A DNA stretch of 64,000 nt from Spongorhabdus nitratireducens (GTDB taxonomy: Bacteria; Pseudomonadota; Gammaproteobacteria; Pseudomonadales; Endozoicomonadaceae), in NCBI GenBank assembly GCA_947387575.1, contig CANDOC010000008.1:124001-188000 (forward strand), in the 5' to 3' direction. A program made the position numbers and the translations under genes. The notes below the pieces were generated by a model. That model saw only the letters and a program-made list of their open reading frames with translations. It was not told the origin of the DNA and searched no databases. Shown here piece after piece: positions 56,651 through 64,000 of the stretch. Position 1 is the stretch's first letter. Every line of letters starts with the position of its first letter.

Positions 56651-58138
56651 ATGCCACTGGCTGAAATCCGGGATATAACCCTGCAACCTGATCAACAGGT
56701 GCCGCTGTTCCAGCAGCTCTATGAAACCTTCAGGCAACGTATTCTCGATGGTCAAATGCGGGGAGGGCTTCGCCTGCCTTCGAGTCGAACCCTTGCAAAG
56801 CAGCTGGGTATTGGCCGCAATACTGTACTGGCCGCTTATGACCAGCTAACTGCTGAAGGTTATCTCCAGTCCCAGCCAGGTTCCGGAATGTTTGTAGCCG
56901 CCGAACTGCCTGAAAACTGGCATCTGGCTCCAGCAGCATGCAAGTCCAAGAAAACAGCCGAACCAGCTCTTCAGCTTTCAGGCCATCTTTCAGACTATGC
57001 CAGCCAGCTACAGCAACAAAGCATCAGCAGCCATCAGGGTAACCAGTGTTTTTGCGTCGGAATGCCTGATCTGAACGCCTTTCCGGCAAAGGTATGGAAC
57101 CGGCTTGCCCAGCAAACACCTGCAGCTGGTTTTCAGCATTTAATGGGGTTCAGTGATATCACCGGTTACCTTCCTCTGCGGGAGGCCGTGGCTGATTATT
57201 TGCGAACATCCCGTGCGGTTAAATGCGAAGTAAACCAGATTGTCATTACTACCGGTGCACAGCAGGCACTGGATTTATGTGCCCGGGTTTTGCTCAATCC
57301 CGGCGATGATGCGGTTATAGAAGACCCTGGATACATGGGTGCACGCAAGGCACTGCAGGCAGCTGATGCCCGTATTCATCCCTGCCCTGTAGACCAGCAC
57401 GGAATGCAAATTGATGTACTGCAGCAGATGTCTCAATCACCAAAACTGGTTTATGTGACTCCGGCGAACCAATATCCGCTGGGGTCAGTGCTTTCACTTG
57501 AAAGAAGAATGCAGTTGCTGGACTGGGCTCAGAAAAAGCAGTGCTGGGTTGTGGAAGACGACTATGACAGTGAGTATCACTATGCTCATCGGCCGCTGGC
57601 CAGCCTGCAGGGATTAGCCCGGCACCAACAGGTGATTTATATCGGCTCCTTCAGCAAGGTACTGTTCCCCTCGTTGCGCCTAGGCTATCTGGTTTTACCA
57701 GAAAGCCTGGTCGATACCTTTATCAAAGCCAAATCAGAGCATTCCGGTGAAACACCTCTTCACTCTCAAGCTGTCACTGCCAGTTTTATGCAAGAAGGAC
57801 ACTTTTCCCGTCATTTGAAGCGTATGCGACTGAGTTACAGTGAAAAAATGACAACTATCCTGGCGGCATGCGAAAGTCTGAAGCCCTGGTGTTCAGTCTG
57901 CTCTGGCGGCGCGGGTATGCATATCGTTCTAGAGTTTGCTGCATGGCTGCCTGAGAAAAAAATATTTGATGAGCTGCAAAAAAACCGGATTCTGAGCTCG
58001 CAGTTAAGCAGCTATTTTGTTGGAACAGACAAGAAGCAGGGACTGGTACTTGGTTTTGCCAACAGCACACCAGAGCAAATCAAAACCGGAATCGCAGGAA
58101 TCAAGAAAGTACTAAGTCGTTACAGCCATCAAGCTTGA
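56651..58138 (+). CDS. MocR-type GntR regulator with aminotransferase domain
   Basis: N-terminal GntR winged helix (about 15-85: QVPLFQQLYETFRQRILDG, LPSSRTLAKQLGIGRNTV) joined by a linker to an aspartate-aminotransferase-fold effector domain (about 110-495) with the PLP Lys in YIGSFSKVLFPSLRLGYLV. Such regulators (PdxR, GabR, DdlR) sense PLP or amino-acid-PLP adducts and control vitamin B6 or amino acid genes. Here it likely controls the divergent PNPOx-like gene. About 495 aa. The first ATG used; a TTG starts five codons earlier. A CGAGGCAT/ATGCCTCG hairpin lies at 58177-58208, after the stop. Confidence 0.88.
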   Translation: MPLAEIRDITLQPDQQVPLFQQLYETFRQRILDGQMRGGLRLPSSRTLAKQLGIGRNTVLAAYDQLTAEGYLQSQPGSGMFVAAELPENWHLAPAACKSKKTAEPALQLSGHLSDYASQLQQQSISSHQGNQCFCVGMPDLNAFPAKVWNRLAQQTPAAGFQHLMGFSDITGYLPLREAVADYLRTSRAVKCEVNQIVITTGAQQALDLCARVLLNPGDDAVIEDPGYMGARKALQAADARIHPCPVDQHGMQIDVLQQMSQSPKLVYVTPANQYPLGSVLSLERRMQLLDWAQKKQCWVVEDDYDSEYHYAHRPLASLQGLARHQQVIYIGSFSKVLFPSLRLGYLVLPESLVDTFIKAKSEHSGETPLHSQAVTASFMQEGHFSRHLKRMRLSYSEKMTTILAACESLKPWCSVCSGGAGMHIVLEFAAWLPEKKIFDELQKNRILSSQLSSYFVGTDKKQGLVLGFANSTPEQIKTGIAGIKKVLSRYSHQA

Positions 58139-58235
58139 GCGCGCTATGAGGCAAATATAAAAGCAGTTTTGCTACACGAGGCATATTCTTAACCCTTTTG
58201 ATGCCTCGCTATCCGGTCTTGAAAAACTGCTCCCT

Positions 58236-59615
58236 ATGAATATTTTTCACCCGGCTGACTCGTCTTACGCTGATGCAACCGTAGCGCGCAAATATAACCG
58301 GCGATTATCCATACCAGCTATAGTCAGGCTTTCTGCACCGGGAGCCATCGAATTCTCCTTCGTGGTACTGACCTACAGTATCGACGCCTGGTTTATCAGC
58401 AAGATAGACAGCCCTGAACTGGCTGCATTAGGCATTATTTTCCCGTTCTGCTTCTGTGTTCAATCTTTCCAGTTCGGGATGAGCAATGCCGTTGTACTGA
58501 AAATTTCCGGCGCCTGGAGCAGGGGCAGCGTCCGGTCAGCCAGAAAATATGCAACCTATGGCCTGCTTTTAACTTCTGCTCTGGCAGGTGGTGTACTTGG
58601 CCTGGGACTGATGGCTGTATTTCCCTATCTGTACAGTCTCTTGCAGGTACCGGAAGATATTCATCAGTCAGTGCTTGAATACCTGAATATCTGGCTGCCA
58701 GCTCTTTTTGTTTCTGCTCCACTTTTCATCACAACAACCATTTTGCGTGCTGCAGGTATGGTTTGGGTTGCCAGTCTGCTAAATATTATAAACACCGCTA
58801 TTTATACCCTGATGCTGCCGTTTTTTATCACACAGTTTGGTATCAGGGGAGCAGCATTATCTGTACTGAGCAATTCAACCTTCATGCTCTTTGTAGCTGT
58901 AGCTACACTGAATAATTTCGGCCTACTGACCCGCCCTTCTTTCAAGCTAAAATACTATAAACATGCTGCAAAGCTGTTTCTGCCTGTCGCTCTGCCTGCC
59001 AGTATTTCAATTTTGCTTGAACCGCTGTCTGCTGCAGTGATTGCCCATCAGATGCTGTTATTTGGCAGCAATATTGTTGCAGGCTATGGCATAGGAGCCC
59101 GGTTGGAGTTAATTGCGTTTATCTGCTGTTTTTCACTTCGAAAGATTTTTGCACCTTACTTGAGTTACAACCTCAAAAGAAAACAGTACGAACACATCAA
59201 ACGATCGATTTTCAATGCGGTAATATTTATTTTTATTGCCCAAATTTTTATCTGTTTATGTATTGTTTTGTTTTCTACTGAAATCAGTCAAAGCTTTAGT
59301 CCAAAACCTGAAATACAACGAATAACAACCGATTTTCTTTCTATTGTCCCGTTTGGCTATATTGGGCAGGGTCTATGTTATCTTTCTATCTGCATTATTA
59401 TTTCCTTCGATGCTCCCGTAAAAGCACTGATTTTCTCATTCGTCTGGCATTTTTTTCTGGTTGTTGGATTCAGCTGGGCTCTGGGAATTCTAAATGGTTA
59501 TCAGGGTGCGCTAAACGGGATATTTGTTGGTAACAGTCTGGCCGGTGTTATCAGTCTGCTGTTAATGAAACATGAAGTAAGTAAAAAAATATTCCCACAA
59601 AAAAACCGGCACTGA
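58236..59615 (+). CDS. MATE family efflux transporter
   Basis: Twelve hydrophobic segments in 459 aa. Typical stretches: LSAPGAIEFSFVVLTYSIDAWFISKI near the start, the pore region PALFVSAPLFITTTILRAAGM, and repeated half at GYGIGARLELIAF. MATE proteins export drugs or metabolites with Na or H exchange; substrate unknown. The later part of the gene is AT-rich. Followed by a strong terminator. Confidence 0.85.
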   Translation: MNIFHPADSSYADATVARKYNRRLSIPAIVRLSAPGAIEFSFVVLTYSIDAWFISKIDSPELAALGIIFPFCFCVQSFQFGMSNAVVLKISGAWSRGSVRSARKYATYGLLLTSALAGGVLGLGLMAVFPYLYSLLQVPEDIHQSVLEYLNIWLPALFVSAPLFITTTILRAAGMVWVASLLNIINTAIYTLMLPFFITQFGIRGAALSVLSNSTFMLFVAVATLNNFGLLTRPSFKLKYYKHAAKLFLPVALPASISILLEPLSAAVIAHQMLLFGSNIVAGYGIGARLELIAFICCFSLRKIFAPYLSYNLKRKQYEHIKRSIFNAVIFIFIAQIFICLCIVLFSTEISQSFSPKPEIQRITTDFLSIVPFGYIGQGLCYLSICIIISFDAPVKALIFSFVWHFFLVVGFSWALGILNGYQGALNGIFVGNSLAGVISLLLMKHEVSKKIFPQKNRH

Positions 59616-59636
59616 TTTTCATCAGAGCCGGTTTTT
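59601..59636. terminator. Bidirectional terminator between MATE gene and arcC
   Basis: AAAAACCGGC/GCCGGTTTTT with an inner TGAT/ATCA stem and a TTTC loop; overlaps the last codons of the MATE gene and lies 47 bases past the arcC stop. Confidence 0.8.
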
Positions 59637-59683
59637 CTCCAATAATCAGGCTGAATCAACAAGTGAACCAGCCCTATCATTGT

Positions 59684-60622
59684 TTAGTCGTAGTAACGAA
59701 CACCGTCGCGAACGTCAGCACGAACTACAGTGCCGGAGTCGCCAGTCAGGATTTCAGCAGCCTGATCCAGAGAACCGATAGCGGCCATCTTGCCACCCTT
59801 GCGAACGAAGTTGCAGCAAGCTTCTACTTTCGGGCCCATGGAGCCGGCAGCGAAGCCGAAGCTGTCCATAACGTCCGGAGTCGCACTGTGAATGTTCTTT
59901 GAGTCTGGCTGACCGAAGTTGGTTGCAACCGCAGGAACATCAGTCAGGATCAGCAGAGCGTCAGCTTCCAGGCCTTCAGCCAGTACTACAGAAGCCCGAT
60001 CTTTATCGACAACCGCTTCAACCGGAACCAGTTTGCCTTCAGCATCACGGGTAACCGGCACACCGCCGCCACCACCACAGATCATGGTGATTTCACCGGA
60101 AGCAGCCAGCTGCTTCAGGGATTTCATTTCCAGCACTTCAGCCGGCATCGGGGAAGGAACAACACGACGGTAGTATTCGCCGTCAGCTTTCATGGTCCAG
60201 TCCGGGTTCAGCTTCAGCTGCTCATCAGCCTGTTCCTTGGTGTAAACCGGGCCAACATACTTGTCAGGATCCTGGAACGCAGGATCTGCGGTATCAACGA
60301 TAGTCTGGGTGGAAACGGTGCAGATCTCATGACCTTCCAGCTCGTTGCGCAGCTCCTGTTCAAACATGAAACCGATCATACCCTGAGTCTGTGCACCCAG
60401 TGCGTCCAGCGGGTAATTGCCCACAGCGTCGTATGCTTCATTCATCAGCGCCAGCATACCCACCTGAGGACCGTTACCGTGAGTCAGGATAACCTGATGA
60501 TCACGAGCGATACGAGCGATGGATTTGGCTGCAGTGCGGATGTTTTCACGCTGGATGTGAGCTTCCTGAGCCTGTCCCCGCTGAAGAATAGCGTTACCGC
60601 CAAGAGCAATTACTACGCGCAT
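59684..60622 (-). CDS. arcC: Carbamate kinase
   Basis: Last step of the arginine deiminase pathway: carbamoyl phosphate plus ADP to ATP, CO2 and ammonia. 312 aa of the amino-acid kinase fold: VIALGGNAILQRGQ at the start, LTHGNGPQVGMLAL, ICGGGGGVPVTRD and ILTDVPAVATNFG. Third gene of arcABC, separated from arcB by a terminator hairpin; a small hairpin (ACTCGA/TCGAGT, 60668-60685) lies in its leader. Confidence 0.96.
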   Translation of the reverse strand: MRVVIALGGNAILQRGQAQEAHIQRENIRTAAKSIARIARDHQVILTHGNGPQVGMLALMNEAYDAVGNYPLDALGAQTQGMIGFMFEQELRNELEGHEICTVSTQTIVDTADPAFQDPDKYVGPVYTKEQADEQLKLNPDWTMKADGEYYRRVVPSPMPAEVLEMKSLKQLAASGEITMICGGGGGVPVTRDAEGKLVPVEAVVDKDRASVVLAEGLEADALLILTDVPAVATNFGQPDSKNIHSATPDVMDSFGFAAGSMGPKVEACCNFVRKGGKMAAIGSLDQAAEILTGDSGTVVRADVRDGVRYYD

Positions 60623-60786
60623 TGTTTCTGTCTCGATGATGTATTTCTGAACGACAACCTTCTAATAACTCGATTTTTGTCGAGTATTCGAGTGCAAGTA
60701 TCCTTTTAAAAGGCGCAAGACACCCTGTCCGAGATCAATAAAAATCGGTAAAAATCGGTCAGAAAAAATGAAAACTCAAAGAAAAA

Positions 60787-60826
60787 GCGGTGAAGGAGGA
60801 AGGAAGAAAAGGACCTCCCTCACCGC
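60787..60826 (-). terminator. Terminator between arcB and arcC
   Basis: Thirteen-base stem (GCGGTGAGGGAGG/CCTCCTTCACCGC, one mismatch) with a 14-base loop, followed by TTTTTCTTTG on the minus strand. It lies 26 bases after the arcB stop; it should limit arcC expression relative to arcB. Confidence 0.8.
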
Positions 60827-60852
60827 ACAACCTTAAAAAGGTTTCAGCGGTA

Positions 60853-61854
60853 TCAGCTGCCCAGGGTAGCAACCATTACAGCTTTGATTGTGTGCATGCG
60901 GTTTTCGGCTTCGTCGAAGACGATGGAAGCTTCAGACTCAAATACGTCTTCAGTAACTTCCAGACCGTTCATGCCGTACTTCTCGGCAACTTCAGCACCG
61001 ATAGTGGTGTCTTCGTTGTGGAATGCAGGCAGGCAGTGCATGAACTTGGCGTGCGGGTTGCCGGTCTTGGCCATCACATCAGCGTTAACCTGGAAAGGCT
61101 TCATCAGGGCAACACGCTCATCCCATGCTTCAGCCGGCTCGCCCATGGATACCCATACGTCGGTGTACAGGAAGTCACAGTCTTTAACCGCTTCGTCAAC
61201 GTTTTCGGTCAGAGTGATCTTGGCGCCGGTTTCTTCAGCGATCTTCTGGCACTCTTCCACCAGCCATGCTTCAGGCTGGTACTGCTTCGGTGCAGCAATA
61301 CGGAAGTCAACGCCCATTTTCACCAGACCAACCATCAGGGAGTTACCCATGTTGTTACGGCCGTCGCCCAGGTAGCAGAACTTCATTTCGTGCAGCTGCT
61401 TGCCACGGCCGTGTTCCAGCATGGTCAGCATGTCAGCCAGAATTTGAGTCGGGTGCCATTCATCAGTCAGACCGTTCCATACAGGAACACCGGAGAATTC
61501 AGCCAGTTCTTCAACGTGCTGCTGCTTGGAACCGCGGAACTCGATACCGTCGTACATACGACCCAGTACACGAGCGGTGTCTTTAACAGTTTCCTTCTTG
61601 CCCATCTGGGAGCCGCCGGAAATGTAAGTTACCTGAGCGCCCTGGTCGAAAGCAGCAACTTCAAATGCACAACGGGTACGGGTAGAAGCCTTTTCAAAAA
61701 TCAGGGCGATGTTCTTGCCCTGCAGGCGAGGCTGTTCAGTACCGGCATACTTGGCGCGCTTCAGGTCGCGGGACAGGTCCAGCAGGTACTGGATTTCCTT
61801 GGAAGTGAAGTCGAGCAGTTTCAGGTAGCTACGGTTACGCAGGTTAAAAGCCAT
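60853..61854 (-). CDS. arcB: Catabolic ornithine carbamoyltransferase
   Basis: Phosphorolysis of citrulline to ornithine and carbamoyl phosphate. 333 aa: [20 protein letters not shown] (carbamoyl-phosphate binding), [20 protein letters not shown], and the HCLPAFHN motif. Its place between arcA and arcC indicates the catabolic type rather than biosynthetic ArgF. AAGGAAA precedes the ATG. Codon use is strongly biased, as for high expression. Confidence 0.96.
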   Translation of the reverse strand: MAFNLRNRSYLKLLDFTSKEIQYLLDLSRDLKRAKYAGTEQPRLQGKNIALIFEKASTRTRCAFEVAAFDQGAQVTYISGGSQMGKKETVKDTARVLGRMYDGIEFRGSKQQHVEELAEFSGVPVWNGLTDEWHPTQILADMLTMLEHGRGKQLHEMKFCYLGDGRNNMGNSLMVGLVKMGVDFRIAAPKQYQPEAWLVEECQKIAEETGAKITLTENVDEAVKDCDFLYTDVWVSMGEPAEAWDERVALMKPFQVNADVMAKTGNPHAKFMHCLPAFHNEDTTIGAEVAEKYGMNGLEVTEDVFESEASIVFDEAENRMHTIKAVMVATLGS

Positions 61855-62022
61855 GTTCGTTTCCTTGATCTTCCAATTTTCCTGCTATTCACAGGAAAGA
61901 GAATTAATGCTTTTTAACAATCAGCCATGACGAGTTATCCACAGCCGACTGTCGTTTGTTTTCGGTTACATTCAGGAAATGTCGCGTGATGCTACATTCC
62001 CCGAGTCAATTCTGTCTATCTA

Positions 62023-63243
62023 TCAGATATCGTCACGCAGCATCGGGCAGCTCATGCAGCGAGCACCGCCGCGGCCACGACCCAGGTCTTCACCCGGAAT
62101 GGTCAGTACTTCGATACCGGCCTTCTGCATGTTTTCAACGGTGTGGACGTTACGCTCGTAAGTCACAACAGTACCCGGCTTCACTGCCAGTACGTTGTTG
62201 GCATCGTTCCACTGTTCGCGTTCTGCTTCGAAGACGTCACCACCGGTCGGGATCATGCGCAGGGAATCCAGATCCAGTGCACGTTTGATGGAATTGGTGA
62301 AACCGTCCTTAACCTGGGAGAAGACGATGTCTTCGTTGTCGCCCGGAGTCAGCTCCCAGCAGTTGTTACCCTTCATGATGTCCGGGTAGTAGGTGAAGCA
62401 GTCAACATCCATGTGAGTGAACACAGTGTCGAGGTGCATGCAGCTGCGAGCTTTTGGCAGCTCCAGCGCGATAACTTTCTTGGCCTGACCGGTCTTGAAC
62501 AGTGCACGGGACAGGTTTTCAACACCTTGGGCAGTGGTACGCTCGGACATGCCGATCAGGACTGCGCCCTTACCGATGACCAGTACGTCGCCGCCTTCAA
62601 TAGTGCCCAGATCGTAGTTGCGATCGGTGTCACCGTAGTAAGTGTGGAAGTCAGCCTGCTTGAACATCGGGTGGAACTTGTAGATGGCACGCATGTGAAC
62701 GGTTTCACGCTTGCGAGCCGGCTTGGCCATCGGGTTTACAGATACACCGCCGTATACCCAGCAGGAAGTGTCGCGGGTGAACAGGTGGTTGGGGATCGGA
62801 TCCAGGATGAAGTCTGTTTCACCCATCATGCCCAGTGTCGGGCTGCCGATTTCAGAACCCAGCTCATTTACAGTCAGACCACCGATCAGGTGAGATGCCA
62901 GATCTTTGTTGCTCATGCTTTCGAAGTAGGAGCGTACTTCGCGAGCCAGTGCAGGACCGTAACGGAATTCGTTTACCTGACGATCCAGTACCCAGGCTTT
63001 GGCTTCCGGGTTGGCCAGAGTTTCAGCCAGCACATCACGCAGCAGGAAAACTTCTACACCCTGATCACGCAGCACTTGCTGGAATGCATCGTGTTCCTGA
63101 CCCGCCTGTTCGATACGCAGTACGTCATCAAACAGCAGGCCTTCACAGTTGGAAGGAGTCAAACGACGCAGGGACAGTTCCGGACGATGCAGCAATACTT
63201 TACGCAGTTGGCCAACTTCGGATCCGACGTAGAATTTGTTCAT
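62023..63243 (-). CDS. arcA: Arginine deiminase
   Basis: Hydrolyses arginine to citrulline and ammonia, entry step of the ADI pathway. 406 aa: [20 protein letters not shown] at the N-terminus, [13 protein letters not shown] with the catalytic His, and [12 protein letters not shown] with the nucleophilic Cys near the C-terminus. The frame is open to 63285, but [13 protein letters not shown] at 63243 is the family start, with AGGA eight bases upstream. First gene of arcABC on the minus strand; a gap of 677 bases separates it from the divergent arcD-like gene. Confidence 0.97.
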   Translation of the reverse strand: MNKFYVGSEVGQLRKVLLHRPELSLRRLTPSNCEGLLFDDVLRIEQAGQEHDAFQQVLRDQGVEVFLLRDVLAETLANPEAKAWVLDRQVNEFRYGPALAREVRSYFESMSNKDLASHLIGGLTVNELGSEIGSPTLGMMGETDFILDPIPNHLFTRDTSCWVYGGVSVNPMAKPARKRETVHMRAIYKFHPMFKQADFHTYYGDTDRNYDLGTIEGGDVLVIGKGAVLIGMSERTTAQGVENLSRALFKTGQAKKVIALELPKARSCMHLDTVFTHMDVDCFTYYPDIMKGNNCWELTPGDNEDIVFSQVKDGFTNSIKRALDLDSLRMIPTGGDVFEAEREQWNDANNVLAVKPGTVVTYERNVHTVENMQKAGIEVLTIPGEDLGRGRGGARCMSCPMLRDDI

Positions 63244-63541
63244 TTCCTGATTCCTGTTTATACGCTGATATGCCTGCTGAACCATTTTCCGGTATTTGTC
63301 ACATTGTCATTAATCTTTCGCATTTAATTTCGGTATAAACCTATTAATCAGCGTATCAACCGATTAACAACAATGCGCCTTTAATTAACAACAAGCTATA
63401 ACAAGGCAATATTCAACTGGATCAAATCAAAAAATCTGGCAAAACAAAAATTTAACAGATTCAAATAATTTTGAACCGCGCTTTTTATTTCGCCCGTTGA
63501 ATTACGGGATCGAAAATTAGCACCGCACCTTCCCGTCAATA

Positions 63542-63555
63542 TTGATTCAAATCAA
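63542..63555. promoter_or_regulatory. FNR/ANR binding site 1
   Basis: TTGATTCAAATCAA matches the TTGAT-N4-ATCAA consensus perfectly. On the minus strand a TAATTT -10-like hexamer (63514-63519) lies 22 bases downstream, the spacing of class II FNR promoters, so it probably activates arcABC when oxygen is low. Confidence 0.8.
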
Positions 63556-63646
63556 GACAACAACCGAAACAAAAACCCGTTTTTTTGGTTTTAAAGCGTA
63601 ATTAAACGGTAATAACGATTTGATTCGCACATTAATTATTCAAAAT

Positions 63647-63661
63647 ATCGAATAATTCGAT
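63647..63661. promoter_or_regulatory. Palindrome ATCGAAT-A-ATTCGAT
   Basis: Fifteen-base perfect dyad. Half-sites resemble the TGAAT/ATTCA halves of an ARG box with one changed base, so ArgR is a candidate, but this is weak. Confidence 0.35.
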
Positions 63662-63678
63662 CACTTATTAAGTATTTA

Positions 63679-63693
63679 TGCATTAAGTATGCA
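63679..63693. promoter_or_regulatory. Palindrome TGCAT-N5-ATGCA, possible ArgR box
   Basis: TGCATTAAGTATGCA has the 5-5-5 spacing of an ARG box (TGAAT-N5-ATTCA) with one mismatch per half. Arginine-dependent control of the ADI pathway would be expected. Confidence 0.4.
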
Positions 63694-63704
63694 GTCTCAA
63701 CAAT

Positions 63705-63718
63705 TTGATGCACATCAA
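63705..63718. promoter_or_regulatory. FNR/ANR binding site 2
   Basis: TTGATGCACATCAA, a second perfect match to the FNR consensus, 202 bases upstream of the arcD-like start. No convincing -10 lies at the standard distance, so which promoter it serves is open. Confidence 0.75.
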
Positions 63719-63920
63719 GCAAAACAACAGCCTTATCTCACAAACTTGCCGCACATTTTCGAACGGCTTAATGCCTGCATGTTTAATTGTGTGAATGAAA
63801 CAACAAGCATCCAGGTAAACAGCCCCCCTTAAAGATGCAAACCATTTAACGGCAAACATTTAATTTGTGCTGCAGAAAAAATGTTTGAACGGCTAATGGA
63901 AAAAGACCCGGGAGTTGAAC

Positions 63921-64000
63921 ATGAGTTCAGTCAAGGAGATTAAGCTGCCCTCAGCTTATACCATCCTGTTTACCATTATTGCCTTTATGGCCGCCATGAC
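63921..64000 (+). CDS. YfcC/ArcD-like transporter, N-terminal fragment at window edge
   Basis: Only the first 26 codons are visible: MSSVKEIKLPSAYTILFTII followed by more hydrophobic residues (AFMAAM). GGGAG lies upstream of the ATG. The KLPSAYTILF start followed by a membrane segment is typical of YfcC-family basic amino acid antiporters that replace ArcD beside arcABC. Likely arginine/ornithine exchanger, inferred from context. Confidence 0.65.
   Translation, partial: MSSVKEIKLPSAYTILFTIIAFMAAM

Larger units (their letters stand above)
63244..63920. other. arcA-arcD divergent regulatory region
   Basis: AT-rich 677-base gap with no credible gene. It contains two perfect FNR/ANR boxes and several perfect palindromes, annotated separately; also TTCAAATAATTTTGAA at 63460-63475. 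An inverted repeat ATTATTC/GAATAAT at 63635-63656 overlaps another palindrome. Both arcA and the arcD-like gene must be controlled from here. Confidence 0.7.

Noticed and set aside
60790-63327. Long plus-strand frames opposite arcB and arcA
   Set aside because: Antisense shadows of two strongly biased genes; the minus-strand products are certain.

Overview
The window is a bacterial chromosome segment from a marine gammaproteobacterium. The gene content and order (mutL, miaA, hfq, hflX, hflK, hflC, hisZ, purA, rnr, rlmB, rpsF, rpsR, DUF2232, rplI, dnaB; gpmI-envC-ctpA; ilvA near rpiA) match the Pseudomonas/Oceanospirillales arrangement. Several accessory genes (a secreted sphingosine-1-phosphate-lyase-like protein, an orphan Hcp-like protein, ADP-ribosylglycohydrolase, a phasin, a voltage-gated channel) would suit an animal-associated Oceanospirillales member such as Endozoicomonas. 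That genus assignment is inference from gene content only. I saw no tRNA, rRNA, CRISPR array or insertion sequence.

1-4.8 kb: hpd (tyrosine catabolism) divergent from a UhpC-like sugar-phosphate transporter/sensor, then an AT-rich secreted or membrane protein of unknown function. 4.8-27 kb: a long minus-strand housekeeping block for DNA repair (mutL), tRNA and rRNA modification (miaA, rlmB), RNA chaperone and decay (hfq, rnr), membrane proteolysis control (hflKC), purine and histidine synthesis (purA, hisZ), ribosomal proteins and the replicative helicase. It is interrupted by an unknown exported protein between hflX and hflK and by a DUF457/GFA pair between miaA and mutL. The rpsF leader folds into a hairpin resembling the S6:S18 autoregulatory element.

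27-34 kb: two unknown genes, then gpmI-envC-ctpA (glycolysis, amidase activation, periplasmic proteolysis) and two unknown small genes. 34-39 kb: an arsenic locus with gap-arsJ (arsenate detoxification through 1-arseno-3-phosphoglycerate efflux) behind a 38-bp palindromic operator-like site, an OmpA-family porin, and an arsenate-reductase/ArsR fusion that lacks most of the usual As(III)-sensing cysteines. 39-43.7 kb: phasin, ion channel, ADP-ribosylglycohydrolase with a small partner, ilvA.

43.9-46.5 kb: the most unusual gene, an 871-residue exported PLP enzyme whose C-terminal 560 residues look like eukaryotic-type sphingosine-1-phosphate lyase. 46.7-54.5 kb: rpiA, then a branched-chain amino acid ABC transporter (livJ...livHMGF) with an aspartoacylase and an oppositely oriented Hcp-like gene inserted. 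54.5-59.6 kb: HAD phosphatase, small P-loop protein, a divergent PNPOx-like/MocR pair, a MATE exporter. 59.7-64 kb: the arginine deiminase pathway (arcC, arcB, arcA on minus; an arcD-like transporter starting on plus at the window edge). Two perfect FNR/ANR boxes lie in the arcA-arcD intergenic region, so anaerobic induction is likely.
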